Below are positions 1-5,245 of a stretch of 5,245 nt of DNA, piece by piece. Both the position numbers and the translations under genes were made by a program. The stretch is from Prevotellaceae bacterium (GTDB taxonomy: Bacteria > Bacteroidota > Bacteroidia > Bacteroidales > UBA932): contig JAIRYH010000117.1 in assembly GCA_031267855.1 (NCBI GenBank), positions 1-5,245 of the forward strand, written 5' to 3'. The number at the start of each line of letters is the position of its first letter. The stretch's first letter is position 1. The notes below the pieces were generated by a model. That model was not told the origin of the DNA. It saw only the letters and a program-made list of their open reading frames with translations, and searched no databases.

Positions 1-315
1 AAACCGTCCGCCGCAGGCTTCCAGTGAATAGAGCAGCCCTTCAAATTCCTGGCAGGGGCGGGGACGGGCAACGGCATGCTTGATGATGTTGCCCAGCTGG
101 TCGGTCAGTGCGAAAGTGAGCGCTACGGCAACCAGCGCCCACCAGCCGGCTTTCCGCGGGCGTTTCCGGAAGAAGAAAAAGAGCAGCCCCGCGTACAGCA
201 GCGCCCATGACAGCTTGCCCGATGCAAACAGCATCACCGGGTCAAGCCAGTCGCAGTGCTGCTGGTTGAGAAACAAAAATGCCTGCCGGTCGGCAGTTAC
301 AATGGAGTCGAACAT
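1..315 (-). CDS. PAP2-family membrane phosphatase, N-terminal part (runs off the window)
   Basis: This is a partial gene: an ATG at 315 opens a frame of exactly 105 codons with no stop before base 1. I see two hydrophobic stretches, at about residues 37-50 and 58-71. They are followed by KHAVARPRP at 79-87, which fits the first phosphatase signature of the type 2 phosphatidic acid phosphatase superfamily (K-x6-RP). The N-terminal FLFLNQQHCDWLDPVM followed by SGKLSW also matches Bacteroidota PAP2 proteins. The second and third signatures (SGH-like, and SR...H...D) should lie past the left edge, so catalytic competence cannot be judged. Family members remove phosphate from lipid phosphates in the membrane. 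Lying 33 bp downstream of murF-alr on the same strand, it may dephosphorylate undecaprenyl pyrophosphate; this is inference, and a phospholipid or lipid A phosphatase is also possible. There is no Shine-Dalgarno sequence; the leader is A/T-rich. I am confident of the family, not of the substrate. Confidence 0.85.
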   Translation of the reverse strand, partial: MFDSIVTADRQAFLFLNQQHCDWLDPVMLFASGKLSWALLYAGLLFFFFRKRPRKAGWWALVAVALTFALTDQLGNIIKHAVARPRPCQEFEGLLYSLEACGGRF

Positions 316-348
316 GCGTGAACTTTTTTATAAAGATAATTAAAAAAA

Positions 349-2856
349 TTATTCTTGATAATAAACCCGCTTGACGCGCTGCGCAATGCCGGTGAACACT
401 TCGTAGGGAATTGTTTCCAGCGCCCTGGCGACTTCGGTAACCGGCCGGCGGTCGCCGAAGACAATGACCTCGTCATGCTCCTGCGCGTCGCTGCCTGTAA
501 GGTCAATCATGCACATGTCCATGCAGACGTTTCCTATCACCGGCACCGGTTTCCCGTTTACCCATACTTCTCCCTTTCCGTTGCCGAACTTGCGCGGCAA
601 GCCGTCGGCATAGCCAATGGGAAGGATGCCGATGCGCATGTTGCGGATGACTTTATGATTGCGGTTGTAGCCCACCGTTTCTCCGGGGTCAAGCTGTTTT
701 ACCTGCGAAATAACGGTTTTCAGGGTGCTCACATTTTGCAGTTGCAGCTGTTCATCTTCATTCGCGCCGATGCCATAGAGCCCGATACCCAGCCGCACCA
801 TGTCGAATTGCGCTTCGGGGAAGCGAACAATGCCTGCCGAGTTGGCAAGGTGGCAGCATACGGGATAGCCGCACGCCGTTTTCAGTTGATGGCTCATGCG
901 CCGGAAAGTGGCTATTTGCCGGTGGGTAAACTTGTCCATCTGCGGATTGTCGCTCGCCGCCAGATGGGATAGCACGGAGGCAATACGGATTGCCGGCTCC
1001 CCGGCCGCCTGCTTGATATGGTTCAACTCCTGCAACAGCTGCGGCAGGTCTTTTTCTTCAAAACCCAGCCTGTGCATGCCGGTATCCAGTTTGATATGCA
1101 CGGCAACGGGCTCCGGCTGGCGGTCGCGTTTATTTTTTATGTGTTCGAGCCATAAATGCCAGATGCGCAAGCTGTATATTTCGGGTTCCAGATGATAGTC
1201 CGTCATTTTGTCGAAGCTTTGTTCTTCGGGATTCATGACCATAATGGGCGTCCGGACGCCGGCCTTGCGCAGTTCCACGCCCTCGTCGGCATAAGCCACC
1301 GACAGGTAATCGACCTGATGAAACTGCAACAGGTTGGCAATTTCAAAGCTTCCGCTGCCATACGAGAAGGCCTTGACCATTGCCATCAGCCGCACGCCGG
1401 GCGACAGTTTCGAGCGGAAATAATGCAGGTTGTGCGCCATGGCATTCAGGTTTATTTCCAATATTGTTTTATGTACTTTCTGCTGCAGGACGCTGTTGAT
1501 TTTCTCGAACGCAAATGCCCGTGCGCCTTTTAACAGGAGGGTTTCATCGTGAAAGCCGGACAGCGGGAATTGGCGCAAAAAAGATTCCGTATCGGGAAAG
1601 AAACTTTTTTCTATCGTAAACTGTCCGGCATGCTTTGAAATAGCCTGCCCGACGCCGATGATGCGGGAGATATTTTTCGTTTCCAGCAAGCGGGCAACGT
1701 CGGCATACAGTTCGTTTTCGTCGCGACCGTTTTGCAGCATATCGGACAGGATCACCGTTTTTTTCGCGTGCTGCTGTTGCTGGTTCAGAAAATCCACCGC
1801 AGTTTGCAATGTGTTGAAATCGGCGTCGCAGTTATCGTTAATCATCGAACAGTTGTTGACGGCTTCCTTTAATTCCATGCGTGTTTCAATCGCCGGCAGG
1901 GTCTTCATTCGTTCCGCAATCACGGTTTTCGGGTAGTCCATCAGCAGCATGAACGCCCAGCAGTGCATGGCGTTTTCAATGGATGCCCTGTCGGAAAATG
2001 GAATGGAGACCGTAAGCCGTTCTTTCCGGTACATGGCGGTGATGGTTGCGCTGCCGTTTTGTACCGTTGTCTCCTGCCAATGCAGCGTGTTTCCCTTTCC
2101 TTTTCCCCACGTGAAAGCCGTCTTGCCGCTTAGCTCCGGATGTCCGGCAAGCTGTTGTTTTATGTCGGCATGGTCGGCGCAGTAGATAAGGTGTTGCACG
2201 CCGGCAAAGAGGGTCAGTTTTTCTTCGATTTTTTGCTCGCGACCGGTAAAATGCTCATCATGCACCGTGCCTGTGTTGGTAAAAATACCGGCCGTCGGCT
2301 GTATGACCGTCTGGTTGCGCTGCATTTCGCCGGGTCGCAGCAGCCCCGCTTCAAAAATTGCGATGTCGTCGCCGGGCTGCATATCCCAGACGGAAAGCGC
2401 CACGCCCGCCGGACTGTTATAACTTCTCGGGTTTTTCACTGCTTTTTTGTCGCCCGACAGGAGGTATGCCAGCCATTCTTTCACAATAGTCTTCCCGTTG
2501 CTGCCGGTAATGCCGACCACCGGAATGATAAAACGCTGCCGGTGTGCCGCCGCCAGCTGTTGCAGGGCAACGAGTGTATTTGCCACTATCAGGAAGTCGG
2601 CATCCGTTTTATCTTTCACCTTATCGGGGATGTGTTGTACCACAAAGTGCCGGACGCCTTTGTCATACAGCTCTTCGATACGGTTATGACTGTCGTTGCG
2701 CGCACCCGTCGTCAAGGCGAAAAACAGGCAGCCCTCTGCCTCGAATAACCGCTGGCTGTCGGTCAGCAGGTGGGAAATGACCGCATCATCAAGCCGTCCC
2801 GATATGCGTTGCGCATCCAGGAGGGCAACAATTTCAGATATACAAAAGCGCTTCAT
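349..2856 (-). CDS. murF-alr: Bifunctional UDP-MurNAc-tripeptide:D-Ala-D-Ala ligase / alanine racemase (MurF-Alr fusion)
   Basis: This is an 835-residue fusion of two cytoplasmic peptidoglycan precursor enzymes. Residues 1 to about 460 are MurF, which joins D-Ala-D-Ala to the UDP-MurNAc-tripeptide using ATP. They comprise an N-terminal UDP-binding part, the P-loop GITGSNGKT (115-123), the Mur motifs EAGLLRPGEM (169-178) and TNTGTVHDEHF (193-203), IENAMHC (293-299), and a C-terminal domain. Residues from about 463 are a fold-type III PLP alanine racemase that interconverts L- and D-alanine. It shows the PLP lysine K495 in VKAFSYG, KLDTGMHRLGF (589-599), R688 in RLGIGLYG, the likely catalytic tyrosine Y730 in VGYNR, and MDMCMIDL (779-786). 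The Alr half looks intact. In the MurF half, the usual DSR reads DSQ (Q35) and the usual DSYN reads DNCD (C343, D344). The start at 2856 gives a normal MurF N-terminus. The product is full length for the fusion, and no frameshift is seen. Ddl, which makes the D-Ala-D-Ala, is not in the window. Confidence 0.96.
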   Translation of the reverse strand: MKRFCISEIVALLDAQRISGRLDDAVISHLLTDSQRLFEAEGCLFFALTTGARNDSHNRIEELYDKGVRHFVVQHIPDKVKDKTDADFLIVANTLVALQQLAAAHRQRFIIPVVGITGSNGKTIVKEWLAYLLSGDKKAVKNPRSYNSPAGVALSVWDMQPGDDIAIFEAGLLRPGEMQRNQTVIQPTAGIFTNTGTVHDEHFTGREQKIEEKLTLFAGVQHLIYCADHADIKQQLAGHPELSGKTAFTWGKGKGNTLHWQETTVQNGSATITAMYRKERLTVSIPFSDRASIENAMHCWAFMLLMDYPKTVIAERMKTLPAIETRMELKEAVNNCSMINDNCDADFNTLQTAVDFLNQQQQHAKKTVILSDMLQNGRDENELYADVARLLETKNISRIIGVGQAISKHAGQFTIEKSFFPDTESFLRQFPLSGFHDETLLLKGARAFAFEKINSVLQQKVHKTILEINLNAMAHNLHYFRSKLSPGVRLMAMVKAFSYGSGSFEIANLLQFHQVDYLSVAYADEGVELRKAGVRTPIMVMNPEEQSFDKMTDYHLEPEIYSLRIWHLWLEHIKNKRDRQPEPVAVHIKLDTGMHRLGFEEKDLPQLLQELNHIKQAAGEPAIRIASVLSHLAASDNPQMDKFTHRQIATFRRMSHQLKTACGYPVCCHLANSAGIVRFPEAQFDMVRLGIGLYGIGANEDEQLQLQNVSTLKTVISQVKQLDPGETVGYNRNHKVIRNMRIGILPIGYADGLPRKFGNGKGEVWVNGKPVPVIGNVCMDMCMIDLTGSDAQEHDEVIVFGDRRPVTEVARALETIPYEVFTGIAQRVKRVYYQE

Positions 2857-2961
2857 GGTAATAGATGAGGATTTAAAAGTTTAGAAGTATGGATATTTAG
2901 AAATATTGTGATATTGGAAGCTCCGGCGTTTTAATGCCCGCACTTCAATAATTCGTGCTTT
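2857..2961. other. A/T-rich intergenic gap between dnaJ and murF-alr, with a degenerate tandem repeat
   Basis: This 105-bp gap separates dnaJ from murF-alr on the minus strand. On the plus strand, 2880-2895 and 2896-2913 are two imperfect tandem units, both starting TTTAGAA and ending ATA, followed by TTGGAAG at 2914-2920. An imperfect hairpin with mismatches pairs 2936-2946 with 2917-2927 just after the dnaJ stop, but no T-run follows it, so I do not call a terminator. I found no convincing Bacteroidota promoter (TTTG, then TAnnTTTG) upstream of murF-alr. Whether murF-alr is co-transcribed with dnaJ or has its own promoter is therefore open. Confidence 0.5.
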
Positions 2962-4089
2962 TCAATTCTTAAAAAAGTTTTTGTCTTCTTTGCCGGGACT
3001 GGGCTTAAAGTTGTCGGAAGCGCCTAATGTTTCCAATGTTTTTTGTTCTTCTTTGGTCAGTTTTTTAGGTATCCATACATTTACGTGTATCAGCATGTCG
3101 CCGGTGCCGTACCCGTTGAGGCTGGGCAGCCCTTTGCCGCGCAGGCGCAGCACACGTCCCGGCTGCGTGCCCGGTTCTATTTTTATTTTTGCTGTCCCGT
3201 CCACCAGCGGAACTTCCAGCGTGGCGCCCGTAGCGGCTTGCGTAATCGAAATAAATAACGGATAAATCAAGTCATTGGCATCGCGTTGAAAAGTCTCGTC
3301 CTGCTCTTCTTCGATAACCACTAATAAATTGCCGTTCATGCCGCCGCGCCGTGCGGCATTACCTTTTCCCGAAACCGTCAGTTGCATGCCTTCTTCCACG
3401 CCGGCGGGAATTTTGAAAATGATTTCTTCTTCGCCGCGCATGGTGCCTTCGCCGCGGCACTTCGGGCAGGGCGAAGTAATGATTTTTCCTTCACCGCGGC
3501 AGGCGGGACAAACCGCCGTTTGCTGCATCGTACCGAATATCGTCTGGGATACCTGCATCACCATGCCGGAGCCTTTGCAGGTGGTGCAGGTAGAAAATGC
3601 GTGGCTGTCTTTTGCGCCCTTGCCCTGGCATTCGTTGCAGGCAACCAGTTTATTGATTTTTACTTTTTTCTCTACGCCGTGCGCCACTTCTTTCAACAAC
3701 AATTTTACGCGAATGCGCATATCCGAACCGCGTGAAACCACTTGCCGGCGGCGTCCGCCAAAGTTTCCGCCAATGCCGAACGATTCGAATAAATCGCCGA
3801 AATGCGAAAAAATATCATCTACCGATGAGAAACCGCCGCCATAGCCGCCGCTGCTTGCACCGCCGCCCATTCCGGCATGACCGAACTGGTCGTAGCGTGC
3901 ACGTTTATTCGGGTCGCTCAACACATCGTAAGCTTCGGCTGCTTCCTTGAAATGCTCTTCCGCTTCTTTGTTGCCGGGGTTTTTATCGGGATGGTACTGT
4001 ATTGCTTTTTTCCGGTAGGCTTTTTTAATTTCCTCTGCACTGGCAGTCTTCCCTATTTCCAATATTTCGTAATAATCGCGCTTTGGCAT
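2962..4089 (-). CDS. dnaJ: Chaperone protein DnaJ (Hsp40, class A)
   Basis: This is the cytoplasmic co-chaperone that delivers unfolded clients to DnaK and stimulates its ATPase. The 375-residue length is normal for bacterial DnaJ. The J domain (about 1-70) carries HPD at 33-35, the contact for DnaK, and ends in YDQFGH. A Gly/Phe-rich linker follows (about 71-112). The cysteine-rich domain has the four expected CxxCxGxG repeats: CNECQGKG (151-158), CTTCKGSG (168-175), CPACRGEG (194-201) and CPKCRGEG (208-215), enough for two zinc ions. The C-terminal client-binding and dimerisation region includes [18 protein letters not shown]. All signature residues are present, so this is a true DnaJ and not a CbpA-type relative. 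The start at 4089 gives [10 protein letters not shown], the canonical N-terminus; it is preceded by a run of A on the coding strand and no Shine-Dalgarno sequence. It lies 48 bp after grpE and is probably in the same heat-shock transcript. Confidence 0.98.
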   Translation of the reverse strand: MPKRDYYEILEIGKTASAEEIKKAYRKKAIQYHPDKNPGNKEAEEHFKEAAEAYDVLSDPNKRARYDQFGHAGMGGGASSGGYGGGFSSVDDIFSHFGDLFESFGIGGNFGGRRRQVVSRGSDMRIRVKLLLKEVAHGVEKKVKINKLVACNECQGKGAKDSHAFSTCTTCKGSGMVMQVSQTIFGTMQQTAVCPACRGEGKIITSPCPKCRGEGTMRGEEEIIFKIPAGVEEGMQLTVSGKGNAARRGGMNGNLLVVIEEEQDETFQRDANDLIYPLFISITQAATGATLEVPLVDGTAKIKIEPGTQPGRVLRLRGKGLPSLNGYGTGDMLIHVNVWIPKKLTKEEQKTLETLGASDNFKPSPGKEDKNFFKN

Positions 4090-4094
4090 TTTTT

Positions 4095-4109
4095 TAATGT
4101 GCTAATGTG
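4095..4109. repeat. Two-copy direct repeat TAATGTG in the dnaJ leader
   Basis: On the plus strand TAATGTG occurs at 4095-4101 and again at 4103-4109, separated by one C, and a degenerate echo (CAATGATGTG) follows at 4112-4121. On the coding strand it reads CACATTA twice, ending just before the A-run that precedes the dnaJ ATG. It fills much of the 48-bp gap between grpE and dnaJ. It may be a small simple-sequence expansion of a kind seen between Bacteroidota genes. No function can be assigned. Confidence 0.6.
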
Positions 4110-4137
4110 ATCAATGATGTGTAAATACTCCTGGTTC

Positions 4138-4710
4138 TTATTCGCCTACTACCACTTTTGCATAGCGGATGATTTTTCCGTTCAGGGTGTAGCCGCACTG
4201 TACTTCGTCTATCACGTTACCTTTCTGCCCGGCGGCAGGGGCGGGGATTTTGGCAATGGCTTCGTGCAGGTCGGTATTCATGGTCGCGCCGATAGCTTCA
4301 ATCCGTTGCAGTCCCTTGCTTTGAAGATAACCGTACAGTTTGTCGTAAATCAATTTTACGCCTTCCGTTTCGGGTGTGCCGGCAGCTTGCATGGCTGCCA
4401 GGGCGCGTTCAAAGTCGTCCAGCACGGGAAGCAAGCCGGAAATAACGTCACTGCCGGCGGTAATCAACAACTCCAGGCGTTCTTTGGCTGTGCGCTTGCG
4501 GAAATTATCAAACTCCGCTACCAGGCGCAAATAATTGTCTTCGGCTTCTGCCAATTTTTCCTCAGTGGTCGGTTCTTCAGCGGTAGCTTTGGCATCTTCG
4601 GATACAATTCCCGATTCTTCAGGCGCCGTTTCCGCAAGGTCGGCATCCTTTTCAGGGTCTGTAAACACCGGCTGTTCTTCGTCTTTGTTTAATTCCTTAA
4701 CGTCGTTCAT
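4138..4710 (-). CDS. grpE: Nucleotide exchange factor GrpE
   Basis: GrpE releases ADP from DnaK so that the chaperone can rebind ATP and let its client go; it acts as a cytoplasmic dimer. The protein is 190 residues, normal for the family. Residues 1 to about 50 are acidic and low in complexity, as is usual for the disordered GrpE N-terminus. A long helix follows, with NYLRLVAEFDNFRKRTAKE (59-77), the dimerisation coiled-coil signature. Then come LLPVLDDFERAL (93-104), IYDKLYGYLQSKGL (121-134), the HEA motif (149-151), and the C-terminal beta-domain signature GYTLNGKIIRYAKVVV (173-188). The ATG at 4710 sits directly behind an A-rich stretch with no Shine-Dalgarno sequence, as at dnaJ. It is the first gene of the likely grpE-dnaJ unit; DnaK is encoded elsewhere. 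Confidence 0.97.
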   Translation of the reverse strand: MNDVKELNKDEEQPVFTDPEKDADLAETAPEESGIVSEDAKATAEEPTTEEKLAEAEDNYLRLVAEFDNFRKRTAKERLELLITAGSDVISGLLPVLDDFERALAAMQAAGTPETEGVKLIYDKLYGYLQSKGLQRIEAIGATMNTDLHEAIAKIPAPAAGQKGNVIDEVQCGYTLNGKIIRYAKVVVGE

Positions 4711-4890
4711 GTTTTTTTATTTTTTATACCACGCATTTTCGAAAACAAAAACCCTGCCACAAACAAATATGGACAGAGTGTCAGATGCGGTGCGGAACTG
4801 AGAATTGGGATGCCATTGTGCGCCTGTTGCAATTCAAAGTAGATAATGGGAAGCCACAAAGAGCAGCCCCTGCGAAATTCATAACTCATG
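4711..4890 (-). promoter_or_regulatory. grpE leader region, probable promoter area (no firm motif)
   Basis: These 180 bp lie directly upstream of grpE and should hold its promoter. On the minus strand I see CATATTTG (plus-strand 4764-4771), one base off the Bacteroidota -7 consensus TAnnTTTG, but no matching -33 TTTG at the right distance. Two small symmetric sites are present: the perfect palindrome TTTTCGAAAA (4736-4745), and GACA-GAG-TGTC (4772-4782). The classic CIRCE heat-shock operator is absent. The stretch next to grpE is A/T-rich, as expected of a leader. Its right end (4876-4890) is A/T-rich and contains AATTCAT, which recurs just beyond the neighbouring palindromic element. Confidence 0.35.
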
Positions 4891-4986
4891 TGCGAATCAG
4901 CCGTAGAGAAATGACCCGAAGGGTCGGATTTTCATAACCGCAGGTAAGCGCAACGCAGCCTGCGGGGAGCATGCACCACCCCGTCC

Positions 4987-5041
4987 CCGCTGCCTGAAAG
5001 GCAGTACAGCGCAGGCGTCTGTCCAGCCTTTCAGGCAGCGG
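4987..5041. repeat. Central hairpin of the palindromic element (16-bp perfect stem)
   Basis: CCGCTGCCTGAAAGGC (4987-5002) is exactly complementary to GCCTTTCAGGCAGCGG (5026-5041), leaving a 23-nt loop. Within the loop ACAG (5006-5009) can pair with CTGT (5019-5022), extending the stem past an internal bulge. The arms can also fold locally, as CTGCC-TGAAA-GGCAG (4990-5004) and GCCT-TTC-AGGC (5026-5036), giving alternative conformations. Confidence 0.85.
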
Positions 5042-5060
5042 CCACAGGGACGCACGGTCC

Positions 5061-5081
5061 CCGCAGGTCGTTGACCTGCGG
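5061..5081. repeat. Tight 9-bp hairpin with GTT loop inside the palindromic element
   Basis: CCGCAGGTC (5061-5069) and GACCTGCGG (5073-5081) form a perfect GC-rich stem closed by the 3-nt loop GTT. The outer side of this hairpin shares bases with the 18-mer that pairs with 4928-4945, so the local and long-range pairings exclude each other. The equivalent hairpin in the left half keeps only 7 bp and has a 14-nt loop. Confidence 0.85.
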
Positions 5082-5153
5082 TTATGAAAATAACGCCCTT
5101 CGGGCGACAGTGCATAATTTGTACTCCTGATTCGCATAATTCATTTGTTGCGT

Positions 5154-5235
5154 GTAGGGGCGCACCTGCGTGTGCGCCCTGTTATGTATTTTTATTTGTT
5201 TGCCTGCAAGGGCGAACACGCAGGTTCGCCCCTAC
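5154..5235. repeat. Inverted pair of GC-rich hairpin repeats (GTAGGGGCG type)
   Basis: A 27-bp unit starting GTAGGGGCG (5154-5180) recurs inverted at 5209-5235, with only two differences and an A/T-rich 28-bp spacer. Each unit is itself a hairpin with an 8-bp stem and 6-nt loop: GGGCGCAC/GTGCGCCC (5158-5165, 5172-5179) and GGGCGAAC/GTTCGCCC (5210-5217, 5224-5231). The two differences fall at one base pair of this stem, so both copies stay fully paired. No ORF or transcription unit is associated. It resembles short intergenic repeats scattered in many bacterial genomes; that resemblance is recalled, not searched. It is not adjacent to a gene end inside the window, so I do not call it a terminator. 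Confidence 0.75.
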
Positions 5236-5245
5236 GCCCGCCGTT

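Larger units (their letters stand above)
4891..5136. repeat. Large imperfect palindromic element with terminal inverted repeats
   Basis: This 246-bp element reads nearly the same on both strands. The outermost 10 bp, TGCGAATCAG (4891-4900) and CTGATTCGCA (5127-5136), are perfect inverted repeats. Further in, the 18-mer ATTTTCATAACCGCAGGT (4928-4945) pairs exactly with 5074-5091. At the centre, 4987-5002 pairs exactly with 5026-5041. Each half also folds on itself: GACCC-GAA-GGGTC at 4913-4925, CCGCAGG/CCTGCGG at 4938-4944 and 4959-4965, GGGAC-GCACG-GTCCC at 5047-5061, and CGCCC-TTC-GGGCG at 5094-5106. AATTCAT occurs outside both ends (4876-4882, 5138-5144), but at unequal distances, so it is not a clean target duplication. 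No transposase is present. It is best described as a dispersed palindromic repeat or MITE-like element; copy number is unknown. Confidence 0.8.

Noticed and set aside
329..340. TATCTTTA as a promoter -7 element for the PAP2 gene
   Set aside because: It differs from TAnnTTTG at the key G, has no TTTG at the right upstream distance, and lies in a very A/T-rich gap. Read-through from murF-alr is simpler.
297..506. Minus-strand 69-codon frame across the end of murF-alr and the start of the PAP2 gene
   Set aside because: It overlaps both well-supported genes in another frame and shows no domain.
355..972. Plus-strand frame of 205 codons opposite the Alr half
   Set aside because: It is antisense to the clearly real murF-alr and has no recognisable motif. 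The same holds for the other plus-strand frames over murF-alr, dnaJ and grpE.
2902..2915. Small inverted repeat AATAT-TGTG-ATATT
   Set aside because: Five A/T-only base pairs in an A/T-rich gap are expected by chance.
2917..2946. Possible terminator after dnaJ
   Set aside because: The stem of 2936-2946 with 2917-2927 has two mismatches and a wobble, and no T-run follows on the coding strand.
4886..5137. Minus-strand frames of 83 and 72 codons across the palindromic element
   Set aside because: Both lie almost wholly inside the inverted repeat, so their translations are fixed by its symmetry. They overlap each other in different frames and show no recognisable domain. Similar frames are probably annotated as hypothetical proteins wherever the repeat occurs.
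4876..5144. AATTCAT on both sides of the palindromic element as a target site duplication
   Set aside because: The left copy ends 8 bp outside the terminal repeat and the right copy starts 1 bp outside, so the geometry does not fit a direct duplication. The motif is also common in A/T-rich spacers.
4891..5235. CRISPR array
   Set aside because: The repeats are inverted, not direct, and there is no regular spacing of unique spacers.
4711..5245. tRNA or other known structured RNA gene
   Set aside because: I found no cloverleaf with a T-arm GTTCRA and matching acceptor stem. The GTTCGCC at 5224-5230 belongs to the hairpin repeat.

Overview
The window looks like a chromosomal segment from a member of the Bacteroidota, probably Bacteroidales. 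Three things support this. First, MurF and alanine racemase are fused in one reading frame, an arrangement common in that phylum. Second, none of the four gene starts has a Shine-Dalgarno sequence; most are preceded by A/T-rich leader instead. Third, the proteins have typical Bacteroidota wording, such as the Alr lysine motif VKAFSYGSG. Species cannot be named from this much sequence.

Every gene I can support is on the minus strand, so transcription runs from right to left. From upstream to downstream the order is grpE (4138-4710), dnaJ (2962-4089), a murF-alr fusion (349-2856), and the first 105 codons of a PAP2-family membrane phosphatase (1-315) that runs off the left edge. The gaps between them are 48, 105 and 33 bp.

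Two functions meet here. GrpE and DnaJ are the nucleotide exchange factor and J-domain co-chaperone of DnaK, which is not in the window. MurF-Alr makes D-alanine and attaches D-Ala-D-Ala to the UDP-MurNAc-tripeptide. The PAP2 protein could recycle the undecaprenyl pyrophosphate carrier used in the same pathway, but that role is inferred from family and position.

The right-hand 535 bp (4711-5245) holds no credible gene. It contains the grpE leader (4711-4890), a 246-bp imperfect palindrome with 10-bp perfect terminal inverted repeats (4891-5136), and a second, unrelated inverted pair of GC-rich hairpins (5154-5235). In both repeat units the two arms differ at paired positions in ways that keep the stems intact, so the fold seems to be maintained. 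These look like dispersed, non-autonomous palindromic repeats of the REP or MITE kind. They are the least explained part of the window. The genes are ordinary except for two substitutions in the MurF half at positions that are normally well conserved.
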